From assembly GCA_013398615.1 (NCBI GenBank), contig VZSR01001477.1, forward strand, positions 1,992,929 to 2,056,928: a stretch of DNA of 64,000 nucleotides, in the 5' to 3' direction. The notes beneath the pieces were generated by a model. It did no database searches and was not told the DNA's origin. It saw nothing but the letters and a program-made list of their open reading frames with translations. The translations under genes were made by a program, and so were the position numbers. This DNA comes from Brachypodius melanocephalos. Taxonomy: Eukaryota; Chordata; Aves; Passeriformes; Pycnonotidae. Positions 23,101 to 36,388 of this stretch are shown one piece after another (within the stretch, counting starts at the first letter, position 1; every line of letters starts with the position of its first letter).

Positions 23101-26100
23101 TGTCAATGATTGAGGTAAAATGAATTCTTCTTATACTAAATTAGAAGCAAAGGAAACTCCAATAGCATGGCATTAACATCCTGTGGCTTCAGACATTTAA
23201 AAGGCAGATAATATCTTCTAGGCTTTCTTGGTTGTCAGTGATACTTTATAGACAGAAAACAGAACTCTGATTGCACGTTGCTGCTCGGAAATGGCACTTC
23301 TTGATTGGTATTAGAAGGCAAAATTTTTTTGCATTACCTCCAGCCAGTGAATAAGGAACTCTTCAAACTAACTAAGGGTTTTTTGGTTTTTTTCTCACTT
23401 ATGGTTCACTCATTATTTTATACAGCACTGGTGTGCATACAGGATCACCACTAAACATAGTTGATGACTAAATAGTAAATTGCTGTCCTTGCAATTCATA
23501 TCATTGCAAAACATCACTTTAGCAATATAAGCATAGCAAAAAAGCCTTTTAAAAGTAAGATGAGATAATAAACAGCATCAACCCTCCTCGTTTATACTGC
23601 AGCATTCAGTGCTTATTACTGTTCTGTGCAAAATGCTAAGGAAACAATCATTTCAAGGCTTCATAAAAGCAGTGTAAATATCAGCAGGTGTATTAGTGCT
23701 ATTACCATGGCTGTAAAAAGCTTATTTGAGCAAAGTGTTCAGGAAGAAATTCTTATTACTTGGCAATGTTACTGGGCCATAATCTTTATACAAAAGCTGA
23801 AATCACTAGCTGAAACCATAACTGCCTTAAAGCAAGTATGTGTACACATAGAGTTCTTAAAAGCTTGGTAAAACAGCCTAAACAGGAGCAGGCATCTTCT
23901 GCTCCTCTGTTACAATGGAAGCAACAAACCCATGCTGGGCAAAGTGGATTTTTTCTGATGAAACCTACCCCACTGAGCTTCTTGGGGACACAAATAAATG
24001 TGTGTCCGGATTAAAATCCATTTCAAAAGAAGACATTTCATAACGTGAAACAAAACTGGAAATGGAAGGAGTGAATCAGGTTTGTCAGATAGCTATTGCT
24101 AACAGTCTGAATTATCGATTGTCAAACTTACTAGTCCTATTGTAATCGATGATAACTGGTCTGCAGATAAAATTTTTCACTGTCTGTATTTAGACAGCTG
24201 CAAGTGGCTATAGTTGAGTAACTCAGTCTTGTGTAATTCCACTGGTGATGCATAACAAATTCAGACAGGAACAACAGAGAATATAGACAGAATTGTGAGG
24301 AACTTTTTTCACTTGTTTTATTTCCTTGAGAAAGATCACCTCAGTTATCAGTGGGCTGAAGTGAAGGAAAAAAGAAAAAAAATGAAAAAAAAAAAAAATT
24401 AAACAAATATTCACTAAACATGTACAAATTCCAGAACTCTTGGATAAAAATATGAAGATACCACTGTGCTGAAAAATGGAGAAATATACAACACTAATTA
24501 TACCAACAAACATATTGGCCATAACTCATAGACCAAGGAGTAAACAACATGGAGAACACACAAAACACTGAACACAGACCTTTCCCTTCTGATGGTATAA
24601 ATAAATGTTCACTTGGTATAAACAATGCATAATTTTTCATCCTTAATATTTTGACTAATTTTTTAAAAAATTAAAAGAAATAAAGAAAACCATATATTTA
24701 ATGCAAACTATGAAGTCTTGAACTTTTTCATTTATACTTGAATAAGTGAGGTACCTAATAAACTATTCCTGACACAATCTTAGTCCAAAGGTAAAGAATG
24801 GTCAAAGTAGTAAATGTGACTGAGTGACGAACTACTTTTTATTTTATGTTTAAATGTATTAGAATAGCATAATGAATTATAACAGTCCTAATACTGTGCA
24901 ATTAATCTTTAGAAAGACAGCAGTAACTGTAAAATAGAGTAAAAACTGATTAAGAAAAAGACATCAAAAATCAATTTATGCTTAAACTATAATCCATTTA
25001 CATTGAATATAGAGACTGAACTTTTGAGCCAAAATTTCAGTATTACTGAGCACAAGAAAAAGGAAATCAGCTGACAAGAAAGAAAAAATGAATGAATGAT
25101 CATGAAAATTCCAAGTTTATACTTTGCTTTTGGAAAATGAAAAGGCAACTGAAGGTAATACAGAGTACTTCAGACTGAAATCTGACACACCACGTCTGCT
25201 ACCAAAGGAAGCCTTACCAAAAAACCCAACCACAAAACACTTTGAACTTGCAAACTGGAAATACATCTGCGAGTGTTAGAGTTGCTTCACTGTGTTTTGC
25301 ATTTTTCTAATAAATAATAAAAAAATTATGTTAGACAACTATTTGGTTCACAGAGCAAGACAATGAAAGCAAGTCAATGCCCACTTCCAGCCACAGATTT
25401 CTCCACTGCTGCAGTTTTTTAAGGATGTGGTGTCAGCTATAATTAAATCAATAATTAGGCAGCTGCAAATTATGATGGAAAACCTGGCAAACTTCACAAG
25501 CTAACCCCTACAAGCATCTCAAACCTGTTAGTCACTGGATAGCTCCAAGCATTTTAATCCATGAGACTTCACCATGAATTTTACAAGAGCAAGTAATTTT
25601 GCAACAGTCGAAGTAATAGAGTATTTTACAGAAATCATTTTTAAGGTCTTCAGCTTCTCTGAGTAATGGATTTTAAACTCCAGCTCGAGATCCTGAAAAT
25701 GGATTTTACTTTTCTTTTTTTTTTTCATTACCCCAAATAACCGGCCAACAAAAAGATTTCTTGAGTTATAACCTGAAAACCAATGCATCAAAATTATTAA
25801 GACCACTGGAAAAGCCTTCTACCCAGTGAGAGGTAACATTTAGTGATAAATGTAAATGGCACAGAACATTGAATTATTTTTGTCATCAGCAAACATTGGA
25901 ACTTGCAGAAGGACAGGCCCTTATTCTCCCTTAGAAGTCAAGTAGAACATCTAAAGGTCAAAGTTGCTAAAAATGGCATGGTTAAGATGTTGCTACATCT
26001 TGACCCTCTATACACCAAATTCTTCAAGATACCAGGAGATAATTTTGACATACAATTGCCTACAAGAGCTTTTCAAGCAGTTAAATGTGGTTAGAAGCCA

Positions 26101-28559
26101 TTTTCTATCATTAAAGCATACTTACTTCTGATTTCTGCAAGAATTTGAAAAGTAAAACTCATGTGAAATGACAGAAGCTAAAAGGATGTTTTGGAACCTC
26201 AGCCAAACTTTTGCTCAAATTTAATTTTATGAGGAGCTGACACATATTTGTACTGGTTTCATCTGACTTTGGAATGGTACTTTTATGCAGTCTAATGTGT
26301 TTTCTTTACTGATAAATCATTCATTTTTTGAAGTGCCTTATGCAGAGCTCTTGGGTCAGAAAAGAAAAAGGGCACATGTAGGACATTTCTATAGGAATTT
26401 GGCTCAAAATGTAAGACTTGAACCTGATCTGAAACATAAACAAGGTTTTGGTATGTTTTTGCCAGATTAAGGTTTTTTATGAGAGCCTTTTGGCTAAGTC
26501 TGGCTCCTATCTACATCCCCTCAGTGTCCAGAAAACAGAAGTTAAACAAGACAGATTTCAGGTAGGAAACACATGTATAGAGGGAAATTAGGGAAACAAA
26601 CAAGTTATTTCCTTTATCTATAGTAATTAAAGACTGACTGTAGTCAGAAACTGCTGAGGTCTCATATTAAGGCAGCCAAAGGAATATGAGTAGTATCAGC
26701 TATTTCCTTAACTGTTAAATGCAAGTATTTGAACAAAACAAAACAAAAACCCCCAAACAAATAAAAAACAAATGAACAAAAATTAATGAAAATTAGGTTG
26801 GAGTAATTATTGAAGATTTTTGGGTTTCTGAACAAAAGCCTCTCCTCAGGTAGGAATGCAGAATCTAAGATCTAGTGGCCAGGGGCATTGAAATAACTCA
26901 TGTAATTTTGGCTTATGATAAGAACAAACCAGTTCAAAACAACTTTGTTGCCTCTGTGGCAGAAAAATCATCTTTGATGAAAAGTGGAAAAAGTATATAT
27001 AATACATAAAAGGTAATATATATGCATTGCTAAATTTCTATTTTCATTTTATGTGATGATGTCTTAAGAATACATTGAGCTGGATAGAAAACTGGTTTGA
27101 AAAGATATATTTTGATAGTAAAATAATAATTTTTACAGTTCATTATGAAACTGGAGTGAGCTATCGGACAATGACCACAGAGATTTTTCTTGGACCAGTA
27201 TCATTATTATTAACAAATTTTGACAGACAGATTTTCAACAGTCAGTATAGAATGTGTTACAAGCAAATCAGAGAACAAAATTTTGGCAATTCAAAAGCAC
27301 TTTCCAACTTTCAAAATATTAAATAAAATAAGAAATGAGAATGATGAGATGTCAAGGAGAAAAAAAACCTAACTAGGAAATTTGAAAACTGTCTCATCTA
27401 GAGGAAAGACAAGGAAACGCCTACAGAGGGCTGAAAGGGGTGATGCTAAAACAATTTTTACTGGGCCCAAAGATCCAGCTAACTTGTCATTCCTTTTGCA
27501 GTTAACACTAGCCAACAAAAACTGCTTGAGAAAGACTATATGAAGGGAAGTAAGATGGACTGACCCCTTCCTAGTATATTCTCTGAAAATATATCAGGGC
27601 TAAAATTACAGATTTGGGGTAAGTGCCAAACAGAAGCTGTTAATAGAGTTCAGGGAAGTTTCAAATCACTATCAAGAGACATTTCTGTGACAGTAGGTTA
27701 GACAAATGTTTATGACATGATAGTTAATCCTGGAATGAGTCAGGATATGAATCAAGGTCTTGAGATCTCTTTCAGACATATGGTTCCATATTTTCTCAGT
27801 CATCTTCCAGCCGCCTTCTGGGCAGGGGGTTATTTTTTGGCAGAAAACATTTGATGTCTTTTATGAATAAACCATGTGCAACGTTTGGCTGAGGAAGATG
27901 AAGTGGAGAGGTTACAGTTCTTCTCAGGTAGAATACGATTCAGCAGCACAAAACCAGACTAGACTGAATATAAAAACATCTTTTCAGAAAACTAGATGAC
28001 CTTCAATATTTGTTCTGGAGATGTCACTTGAATTTGAAAAGAAAGTGAATGAAGCCCTGAGGGGAATTAAATGAGAATTCACACTTCACTTGGGAACACA
28101 TCAAAAGAGTATTTTAGGACAAGTTTTTAAGAGAATTGATTTTTTCATACAATAAATAAGAATTTTCTTCTCTCCATGATTCAGGACATCTCCATGCATT
28201 TCACCTTATATATCAGTAAAGTCTCTCCTTTTTTTCTCTATGCTGGTCTTCCATACTCTCAGATGCAGGACCAGACACGGTACATTTCTTCTGCATCATA
28301 TTCCTTCTTGCTAATAACTGAATCTTTATCTATTAAATTAGAAATTCAATTTGTGTACAGGAAGTCAGCTAAACAAAGTTGTATTCATCACATTACAATT
28401 ATATGACAGATATTACCTAAGGCACAACTAAAAATATGCAATAGGTAGGTTGAAATTACTAAAGCTTCACATAGAAATTTTCTTGAGCAATTTGCACACA
28501 GTCAGACACCAGACTTACAGACTGCTCCATCTTCTTCTATCAAATTATACAAGGGGCAT
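20101..28559. other. Long unique AT-rich stretch, no recognised gene
   Basis: About 8.5 kb with no recognisable gene, RNA gene or transposon. It holds a short CTAT tetranucleotide run (21008-21027) and homopolymer runs near 24372-24400 (A) and 25710-25725 (T). Chance open frames reach 99 codons and are Phe/Leu/Ser-rich, with no domain pattern. AT-rich homopolymer flanks are typical of non-coding avian DNA. Confidence 0.5.
21008..21035 (+). repeat. CTAT microsatellite
   Basis: About four and a half ATCT units are followed by an AT dinucleotide stretch and CTGTCTG. It is a short simple repeat, likely polymorphic. Confidence 0.75.
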
Positions 28560-29700
28560 GAGAATGCAAGGCCTTTCTCAGTGATTTTTGAATGGGAATC
28601 TCAAAATCATTTGGAATGTCCTGGAAATCTGGAGAAGTTTCAGTCGACTGGAAGTGGGCTAGTGTTGCCCAAGTTTTGAAGAAGAGCGAGGATTACCTTT
28701 GAATCTATAGACTTGTCAGTCTCCGTGCAGCACACAGCTGGATAAACACATGAACACTCCTCTGTGATGGGTGAGCAACTCCTGGGTTGGGCACAAAGGG
28801 TTACAGTGAATGGGGTGACATCAGACTGACAACCTGTCACCAGCGGGGTTCCACAGGGCTCTATCTTGTGCTCTGTGCTCCTCAACATCTTCAGAAATGA
28901 CTTGGACAAAGGATTTGTAGGATCACTAAGTAAATTTGCTTATGAAACTAAATTGTGAGGAGCTGTTGACTCCTTCAAAGGCAGAGAGAACCTGCAGAAG
29001 AGACTTCAACAAACTAGAGAGATGGGCAATGACTAATATATGAAATTCAACAAGAGAAAGTGCCAGATTCTGCACCTGGGATGAGGCAATCTTGGATGTA
29101 TGGACAAACCGGTGAATGAGATGCTGGAAAGCAGAGCTGTGGAAAGCGACTTGGTGATACAGTTTGATGGCAAGTTGAACATGAGCCAGCAGTGCCCTTA
29201 CAGCCAGGAGGGCCAGCCCTGTCCTGGGGTGCATCAGGCACAGCATGGCCAGCCAGGCAAGGGAGGGGATTGTCCTGCTCTGCTCTGAGCTGGGGCAGCC
29301 TCACCTCCAGTGCTGGGGGCAGGTTTGGTTGCCACAACATAAAACAGACATTCAGCTATTGGAGAGTGTCCAAAGGAGGGCCAAGGATGGTGAAGGGCCT
29401 TGAAAGAAGCCATATGAGGAAGGGATGAGGTCACTTGGTCTGTTCAGCCCGGAGGAGACTGAGAGGAGAGCTCATTGCATTCTGCAGCTTCCTCATGAGG
29501 GGAAGAGTAGGGGCTGACACTGCTCTCTTCTCTGCAGAGACCAGTGACAGGACTGAGGGAATGGCCTGAAGTTGTGCCAGGGGAGATTTAGGTTGCATAC
29601 TAGGAGAAAGGATGGTTGGGCACTGGAACAGGCTCCCCAGGGAAGTGGTCACAGCACCAAGCCTGACAGTTTGGATAAAGCTCTCAGGCACATGGTGTGA
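28560..29700 (+). pseudogene. CR1 ORF2 remnant, catalytic motif mutated
   Basis: The coding remnant of this CR1 is broken by stops and frameshifts. The palm motif that should read FADD is FAYE near 28940 (SKFAYETK), so both catalytic aspartates are lost. The matching DGKLNMSQQCPY block lies near 29168-29204. C-terminal blocks such as GHWNRLPREVVTAPSL are still readable at 29612-29670. The element is inactive. Confidence 0.85.
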
Positions 29701-29784
29701 TTCTTACAGGTGTCCTGTGCAGGGCCAGGAGTTGGACTTCAATGATCCTTGCATATCTCTAAACTCAGCAGATTCTAGGAATAA
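28560..29784 (+). mobile_element. CR1 LINE with internal deletion
   Basis: This CR1 copy reads on the plus strand. It begins in ORF2 with a PFSVIFE-like block near 28570 and continues through a block resembling NYRPVSLT near 28690-28730. It then jumps, near 28735, to the block ending VTSG(V)PQGS near 28840. The roughly 100 or more residues of RT normally between these blocks are missing. Downstream blocks run to the 3' UTR phrase GGCACATGGTGTGATTCTTA near 29687. The element ends at 29784 with ATTCTAGGAATAAAA, a mutated terminal octamer. Its 3' UTR differs from the 15.4 kb copy, so it is a separate subfamily. Confidence 0.92.
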
Positions 29785-30193
29785 AATAATAATAAACCCC
29801 CCTGATTTGAACATTTTATTTAGAGGAGATTAGCTGTCCTTTGCAATTCCAGAAAAAAAATATTGTGGAATAGTAGCTTTCTTTATCTCTCATTACTTCT
29901 ATAAAAGGTTTTTCTGCCTCCCATAATTACGGAAAATCTGATGCCAGAAAAAATGAACTAAACCCCACCTTGATGTTTATACATTGATGTTAATCAAGGC
30001 TAATCAGGGTTGTCCCTGTATCACGTAGCAACATAATAATTTTTTCTAAACAGAAGTACACCCTACAGGTTTTAATTCTCTCTTTTAGAGGCACTGACAT
30101 GTTGAGGTTCAACTAGTTACGCTTTTCTGTATTTGATTTCACAAACTGAAATTTTATAACTACATAAATCCCGTGTTTACCTTAAATGATCTT
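29785..30193. other. Unique sequence between CR1 fragments
   Basis: No gene is recognised. AT-rich sequence with no repeat structure visible. Confidence 0.5.
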
Positions 30194-30265
30194 CACAGAA
30201 TCAGAGAATCACAGAATATTCTGAGTTTGAAAGGACAGACAGGGATGATCAAGTCTAATTCTCAT
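30194..30265 (-). mobile_element. CR1 3'-end fragment
   Basis: About 70 bases of a CR1 3' UTR end on the minus strand. The plus strand shows CACAGAATCAGAGAATCACA, i.e. the terminal octamers ATTCTGTG/ATTCTCTG, followed by a TTCTGAGTTTGAAAGGACAG block. It is extremely 5'-truncated. Confidence 0.85.
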
Positions 30266-30609
30266 CTTTGCCACTTTTCCTTTGCTTTCCCCACAAGGAT
30301 AAGAATTTTCTTTGATCTTCTCATTCATGAAGAATTTTCACTGGTGCAAACTACTTCTTGACATATTTCTTTTTTCTTCCATGTCTATTATCTGCTTTTT
30401 GTGTTTACCAGTTCCTTAGCCAGCTGACAGGTAATATAGGATTAACCTTTTGCCAGACATGTTACATAAGCAATTTTTTGCATATGATGAATGTTCAGGT
30501 GATGAAGGTTTCTTCATATGAAGAATGTTTCTTCAAAAAAGTGATGTCTGTCACGAATCTCAATATTGATCTTAAAGTGACACACATCAGAAGTTCCACC
30601 TGAAGGTGA

Positions 30610-30812
30610 TGTAGAACTTCTTTACTGTGCAGGTCACCATGCACTGGAAGAGATTGCCCAGAGAGCTTGTGGAATCTCCCTCACTGGAAATATTAAAGAT
30701 GAATCTGGATGCAATCCTGTGCCATGCACTCTGTGATGCTTGAGCAGAGAGATTGCACCAGATGACCCACAGTGGTCCTTTCCAACTTTACACTTTCTGG
30801 GATTCTGTGACA
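30610..30812 (+). mobile_element. CR1 3'-end fragment
   Basis: This plus-strand CR1 3' end begins GTAGAACTTCTTTACTGTG and passes the CACTGGAAGAGATTGCCCAG block. It then crosses the 3' UTR and ends with GGGATTCTGTGACA. The coding part is only the last codons of ORF2 (the conserved LPRELVESPSLE-type segment). Only about 345 bases of unrelated sequence separate it from the preceding minus-strand fragment. Confidence 0.88.
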
Positions 30813-32499
30813 TGTATTAGTACAGGATTACACTTGCTTTTTTTGAGCATGGCTTCAGACTTATTTGTGCTATTCTTTCTATACAGCCAGATTCAAATGT
30901 AAAGTATGGGGAAAATGCTTCACGATACTTCAAGGAAAGTAAGGCCTCAGATGTTTCATGCCTACTATAAGAATTACCTACTCCAATTCACTATGATATG
31001 TCATCATCCTGTGTGTTAGATACTGATGCTGAGCAGAAGAAAAATTAAAGTGCATTTAGAAATGTATATATTTGATTTTAAAGAGTGGTTTCATTTCAAA
31101 AAATTCTTTGAAGAATTTGCAACTATTTTTTTTTCTTTTTTGAATAACAAGTTCATATACTTACATTGATTATCTACAGTAGTTTTGAACATTGCTTAAA
31201 TTTATCTTATAAATATTTTTTCACTGAGATGACTGCAATATAAGTGTAAGTGAAACAGCCTCTGTTGGGTTCAGAGAAATCTGGAAAGGTTTCATCACAC
31301 TATGTTCTGTATTGAGAGCTGAGACATCAATTTCCATGGAACTTATGACAAAGTGGTGGAAAATTTTAGCTATATTTTGGCTGCTGCATCAAGGGAAAAG
31401 ATTACCATTGCCAAAATCAATTCCCTCTGCAATTCTTTACCTCTGTTATCTGCACTATTCTGCCTGTTATCTGTTTTCTCTCCCCATTGTTCTGGTTGGC
31501 AGGGGAAGTGCAGGTCACTCTGCAGTGGCACCTGAACACAGCTGCACAGGCTGCTCCTTGTGCTGACGAGCTAATTACACAACAGTGAAAAATCCAAATG
31601 CACATTTCCTGGTGAGCTGAAAGGTATCACTTCCAGCAGAAGGGTAACTAACACAGAGGGGTAATAGAATCCTTCACGTTCGTGTCCCTTTGTAAAAGGA
31701 ATTGTTGCATAAGTTGTGTCCTTGGCAAAATTTGTTGAGGTCTGGTTATTAAGCAAGCTGACACAATGTGAGGAAAAATGTTTCAGTGGATAAAAAAAAT
31801 GTTCTGATCAAATGAAATGCATGCCCCATCAATAATGGATTGAAAGAGGCTGTTTTACTGACCGCATCAAATGTGTCTGTTTTTTGAAGACTGCTTAGGT
31901 AAAGGTGAATTACACTGCTCATGCATTTAATGATATATTTTTCTATGCACGACTTGGCATAGATTATAACAGTGAACTGAAAACATAGTCATAATGATCT
32001 GAGAAATATTTGTTGTAATTTTCTACCTAGATAATTTGAATTTGTTTCCCAAGCAGTCAGTTTCTATGGATAAGAGAAGTAGAAAATAATTTCTCCAAAT
32101 TGGAATTGATGAAAGGTCTTTTTCTAAGCCACACATATAAGTCATTACTGATTAAATTATGTACTAAAATAATAAGACTGAATTATTTTCTCACTGCCTT
32201 TTTTTTTTATGGGTTTGCTTATGTTTTATAGACAGACTGAGTGATATGATTCACTCTTGAATATTTATAATCATTCTACTTAATTGAGTTGTCAACTGCT
32301 TGAAGAAATACATCAAAAAACATTCTAAAAACATCTAAAGCTTGGGATTTAACTGAAAAATCTCGTTTCAGAAAAAAACCCCAAGAATTATATTAATAGT
32401 TTTGTAAGGTAATTTTTGCAATTGAGCAAAATCAGGTAGGTTGAAATAGAGGTATGAAGGTTCTTGTGCAGCTTATCAGTTACACTGGTTTTTGTTTGA
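30813..32499. other. Unique sequence, no recognised gene
   Basis: No gene or transposon is recognised. Several overlapping chance frames lie at 31312-31605 on both strands, where GC is slightly raised. Nothing distinguishes them as coding. Confidence 0.45.
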
Positions 32500-32599
32500 N
32501 NNNNNNNNNNNNNNNNNNNNNNNNNNNNNNNNNNNNNNNNNNNNNNNNNNNNNNNNNNNNNNNNNNNNNNNNNNNNNNNNNNNNNNNNNNNNNNNNNNN
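32500..32599. other. Assembly gap, 100 N
   Basis: Exactly 100 undetermined bases. A round number like this is usually a placeholder for a gap of unknown size, so distance across it is not reliable. Translated frames crossing it are meaningless. Confidence 0.98.
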
Positions 32600-33589
32600 A
32601 GAATCTGAAAAACATGAAAGCCAAAACTTAAGGCATCAAGTCTGACCTCATTTTCACTTTCCCATAGGGTGAAAATACAGATCTAACTGAGGCTCACTAT
32701 GTCTCTTCCAAGCTGTATGTATATTACAGCCACAAAATTATTTGTTTATCTGTCAGATATCTTCATTCATATTTAGAACTTGTCTCCCAAGGGAACCTCC
32801 TTGGGATTTGGATTTGTCCAGATATTTCTTCTTGTACATTTTTTAATATTTCTTGCCAACATAGTTTTGCCATGTGAGCAAGACACAGCAGTTACAGATG
32901 TTAAGAGAAAGCTTATTTCCTTTGAAGTTTGGAGCAGATTATTACGGGAAACTCTTGGTATTTTCCAGGCATACAAGTTTCAGAGGTAATATAAAGAAAA
33001 TGGTATCAATAAAAGGTCTTTTGCACTTAACTACTCCAATAACATAAGTGGGCAATTGGCTTGAAGATCCAGGTCCATCATGAAATGAACAGTATCCATC
33101 TATATCAGAACCAAAACTGATGTGCTTATCTTGGTCATTGCTCCTGCTTACGGATGCTAGAGAGAGGGCAGACAGGAAGGTGACACATGTAGGTTCTAAG
33201 CCTCACAATGAGAATGCTCTCATGAAAACATATGCACTATGCGTCCACAGCTTATGCCAAAAAAAAAAAATCTTACTTTTCTTTTTCCTTCTCACATTAT
33301 ATTTACAGAGGAAAAAAAATTATGGTAAAAAACCAAAGCCTTTGAGATTTATTCTTGGTTTTATTTACTTTCCATAACTCTTGTCTATTCCCTTCTGTCT
33401 TAAGATTTGATAAAAGCAAAACTAAGCTTAAAAATTATATACATATATTTTGTGAGCAATACATTCTTTTTCTTTTTTTACAGTTACTTTATGTTTCTCA
33501 CACACAGCCTTGCTTCACACGTTCCTTTATCTTCAGGAAAAAATAGCATACTGTCCCATAAAATGCCTGGTTAGCATGAGCATTTCAGC
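32600..33589. other. Unique AT-rich sequence
   Basis: No gene is recognised. Two frames on opposite strands at about 32773-32989 overlap each other and have no domain features. A short A run lies near 33259-33270. Confidence 0.45.
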
Positions 33590-34080
33590 TCTTTAGGTAT
33601 TGCTTTACACACCTTTCCATGGAGTAAAAACTCCACTCCATTCACTGTGGATCAGTGTCTATCTCCTAGGGAATGCTTCATCTATCTTACAGAGGTGACT
33701 AGGAATTCTCTTCTAGGTTAAGTCACCTAAAATTAGGTGTCTTCAATACGAGCTGATGTCTAATTTACCTTAAGGTTAATAGAACTCTAGGGCTTGTTGC
33801 AGTTACACATGGGCATAGGCATTCAGTATTGTCTGAGGTGCACTAGAGTTTGAAGCTCCACCTGTCACCTGAAGAACATTCCTCTTTAGGTCTTGTGACT
33901 TGCCAGTGCTGGCCTCCTCAAAGGAACCAACATCCAAGGGCATCCGAGATGGCACTCCAGCTGGAAATCTGGGTTCAGGCTGCACAATCCACATCCTAAA
34001 TGATACAGCCACTATAGTCTGGAACGAATTTAGGTAACTAATCTCTGCATATTCACTTGGCTTCATTTGTCCTGCAATTT
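33590..34080. other. Possible old repeat remnant, unidentified
   Basis: GC rises and the sequence contains a perfect short hairpin: CACCTAA at 33724-33730 and TTAGGTG at 33733-33739, separated by AA. Related words (GATGTCTAATTTACC, CCTTAAGG) recur just downstream. An 87-codon minus-strand frame spans 34066-33803 without a known domain. The short palindromic words suggest a decayed transposon or LTR, but I cannot name it. Confidence 0.25.
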
Positions 34081-36350
34081 TTTGTACAGTAGATCTCCAT
34101 TAATATTCAGGCATATGAATATACATGCAAATATCTGCATTAATATGTCTTCATTTCAAACTGATTCCCATCCCAATTATTTGCCAAATACCTTTCAGAG
34201 GCCTTACTGTGCCTCCTATTTTTCTTTTAAAAGTTTAAATTAAAACTTCTAGAGATCGATATGTGATTTCAGTATGGGGTAGAAAAACAAAACCCGTTTG
34301 CATGTCAGGAGGCAATTTGAGTAGGTGTGACACATTGCCTCAGAAAGATACATCTCACCTTTTTCAGTTTAACCAATTCTTCTTAAGAGATGAGGTGCAC
34401 TGAGAAAAGGTGTCTCTCTACAAGCAGCTAAAAAGCACTATTTTGCTCACAAAAGAAACATGAGCTTGCAGTTCCTCAGCTAGTTTTATATTTAATGAGA
34501 AGAGAGGAATCAGGTCATTCCATGGGACATAATTAGGAATAGAGAGTAGGAGGGATCTCTTCCTGAAATTCTTCCAATGTGGTTATGTAGCCAAAAAATT
34601 TTAAATTTTAAAAGCTTTCTAAAATAATATAAAACTGCAACAGGACTTTTCCAACGAATATTTTGAAATTAAATCTCCTATAGGTGAATCAAAAAACTTG
34701 AAAATTTAGATTTAAGGTCTCCCTAATTAAAAAAAAAAAATTACCTCTTCAAATTCTTACCAGTTGTGGCTAAGTGAAGCAAAATAATGAGCAAAATGAA
34801 TAGAAATGAATATTAGTATTTTAATCATAAAACAAAATTATCAGTGTAATCCTTAAATTTACAGAATACTTAATAGGGCACAAGGGCTCATTGATCAGCA
34901 CTGAAGCTTGATTAGGTGAACATTTGAATCAGCAAAGCATCCAGGCAGACTGTGAAACATTTAGAGGTCATGTGGTGGTGTTCTATTTCAAGTCATGTCT
35001 GAGACTCTTACAGTGATCTGCAATAGTCTGAGAGAAATTTTTCACTGTCTTACAGAGATGATTTTCACAAGGCTGAAATTGGAGATAAAATAGATTTAAG
35101 GGGCATCCTGAACAGACACTAATTGATTATTGAGTTAATGGGAAGTGTTGAAGCTATGTTAAATGCTAGAAAAACTAATCAAGACTTATTAACTATAGGT
35201 AACAAATCCATTTGAGAGAGCTCTGCAGAAGTAGGATAATCTGATTTGATAATTTATGGGAGAGGAAGCCTATCACTCATGAAAAATGTCCTCTCAAAGT
35301 TCTCATTTGTGCTCCTCATTGTAATTATTGCAGGTCTGTAGAAGTTCTGTGGTGTGTCAAGCTCCACTGCTTAATCTGGACAATGTAATCCTCAAATAAA
35401 TTTTAGATGAACAATTTTAATCTAAGTCTGTGAATAGAGAACATGAATGTTAGATTATTCATATTTATAAAACCTCTCTTATCCTCTCATTATTGCTAAT
35501 GATGTGTAACATTCTAAATGTGTAACATTCTAAATAGTCACACATATAGGATTAGTGAAAAGATAATTACAAAAGCTCTTCCAGGAATACTCTCAAAAGA
35601 CTGCTATTTCCAGGCCTTTTTCCAAAGGCATCTCTGACACAGGTGACTCTAACCTATTAGTTCCTGTTCCTTCCATCTGTGGCTTTTTCTTTATTATAGC
35701 ACATTTTGTTGATCTTTAGATATTAAAAAGAGTTTAAAAATATAACCACTCAACACTGTTCTATTGTCTATCTCTACTAATATATTATTTTTTTTAATAT
35801 GGCTTATCTATTCAGTTGCATTAGATGACTTGCTCCTGGAAATTATTTAGAATTCAAGCAGCTTTTTTCCTTCTGCTTTTATAAGAAGCTTATAAGTTTC
35901 AGTTAGGCTTCAGGGCTCCCTTTAAAACCACAGGTATTTGGATAATCCTATAGCCACTACCTCAAGAGTCACAGATGAACATCCACAAGTGGATTGAAGG
36001 ATCAGCTACATGATTCTACTTAAGTCAGTGAAAAGTTCCTCATTGGAACTAGACAGTTCTAGATAATAGCAAGTTATATCTTCAGTATTTCATCATCCAA
36101 AATAAATATTTCAAATCACATTCAAAGATAAGTGTGAGTGAGAAAAGTGAAAAATTATGAAGGCTTTCTGGTCTTTTATTCTGATCTTCCACACCAATTC
36201 AGCTCTTTCCACATTATTAAATCTATTTTGAACATATAATTACTTGAACTAGTAGTTATCAACCATATTAAGAACTCAGTCATGTTACTACCATGGTGCA
36301 GTGGTTGATTTTCAGACAGAGAAGGCAGTCTTTTCAGAGATACCACTTTC
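34081..36350. other. Unique AT-rich sequence
   Basis: No gene is recognised. It includes an A run near 34729-34740 and the 16-base tandem duplication at 35505-35536, listed separately. Confidence 0.5.
35505..35536 (+). repeat. 16-base tandem duplication
   Basis: TGTAACATTCTAAATG at 35505-35520 is followed directly by a near-identical copy ending AAATAG. Two copies only. Confidence 0.8.

Positions 36351-36388
<38 letters not shown>

Noticed and set aside
22611..25806. Minus-strand open frames of 90-99 residues
   Set aside because: They are Phe/Leu/Ser/Lys-rich, contain translated homopolymer runs, and their number matches chance expectation for AT-rich DNA.
32388..32645. Open frames spanning the N gap on both strands
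   Set aside because: The middle residues are undetermined; continuity across the gap is an artefact.
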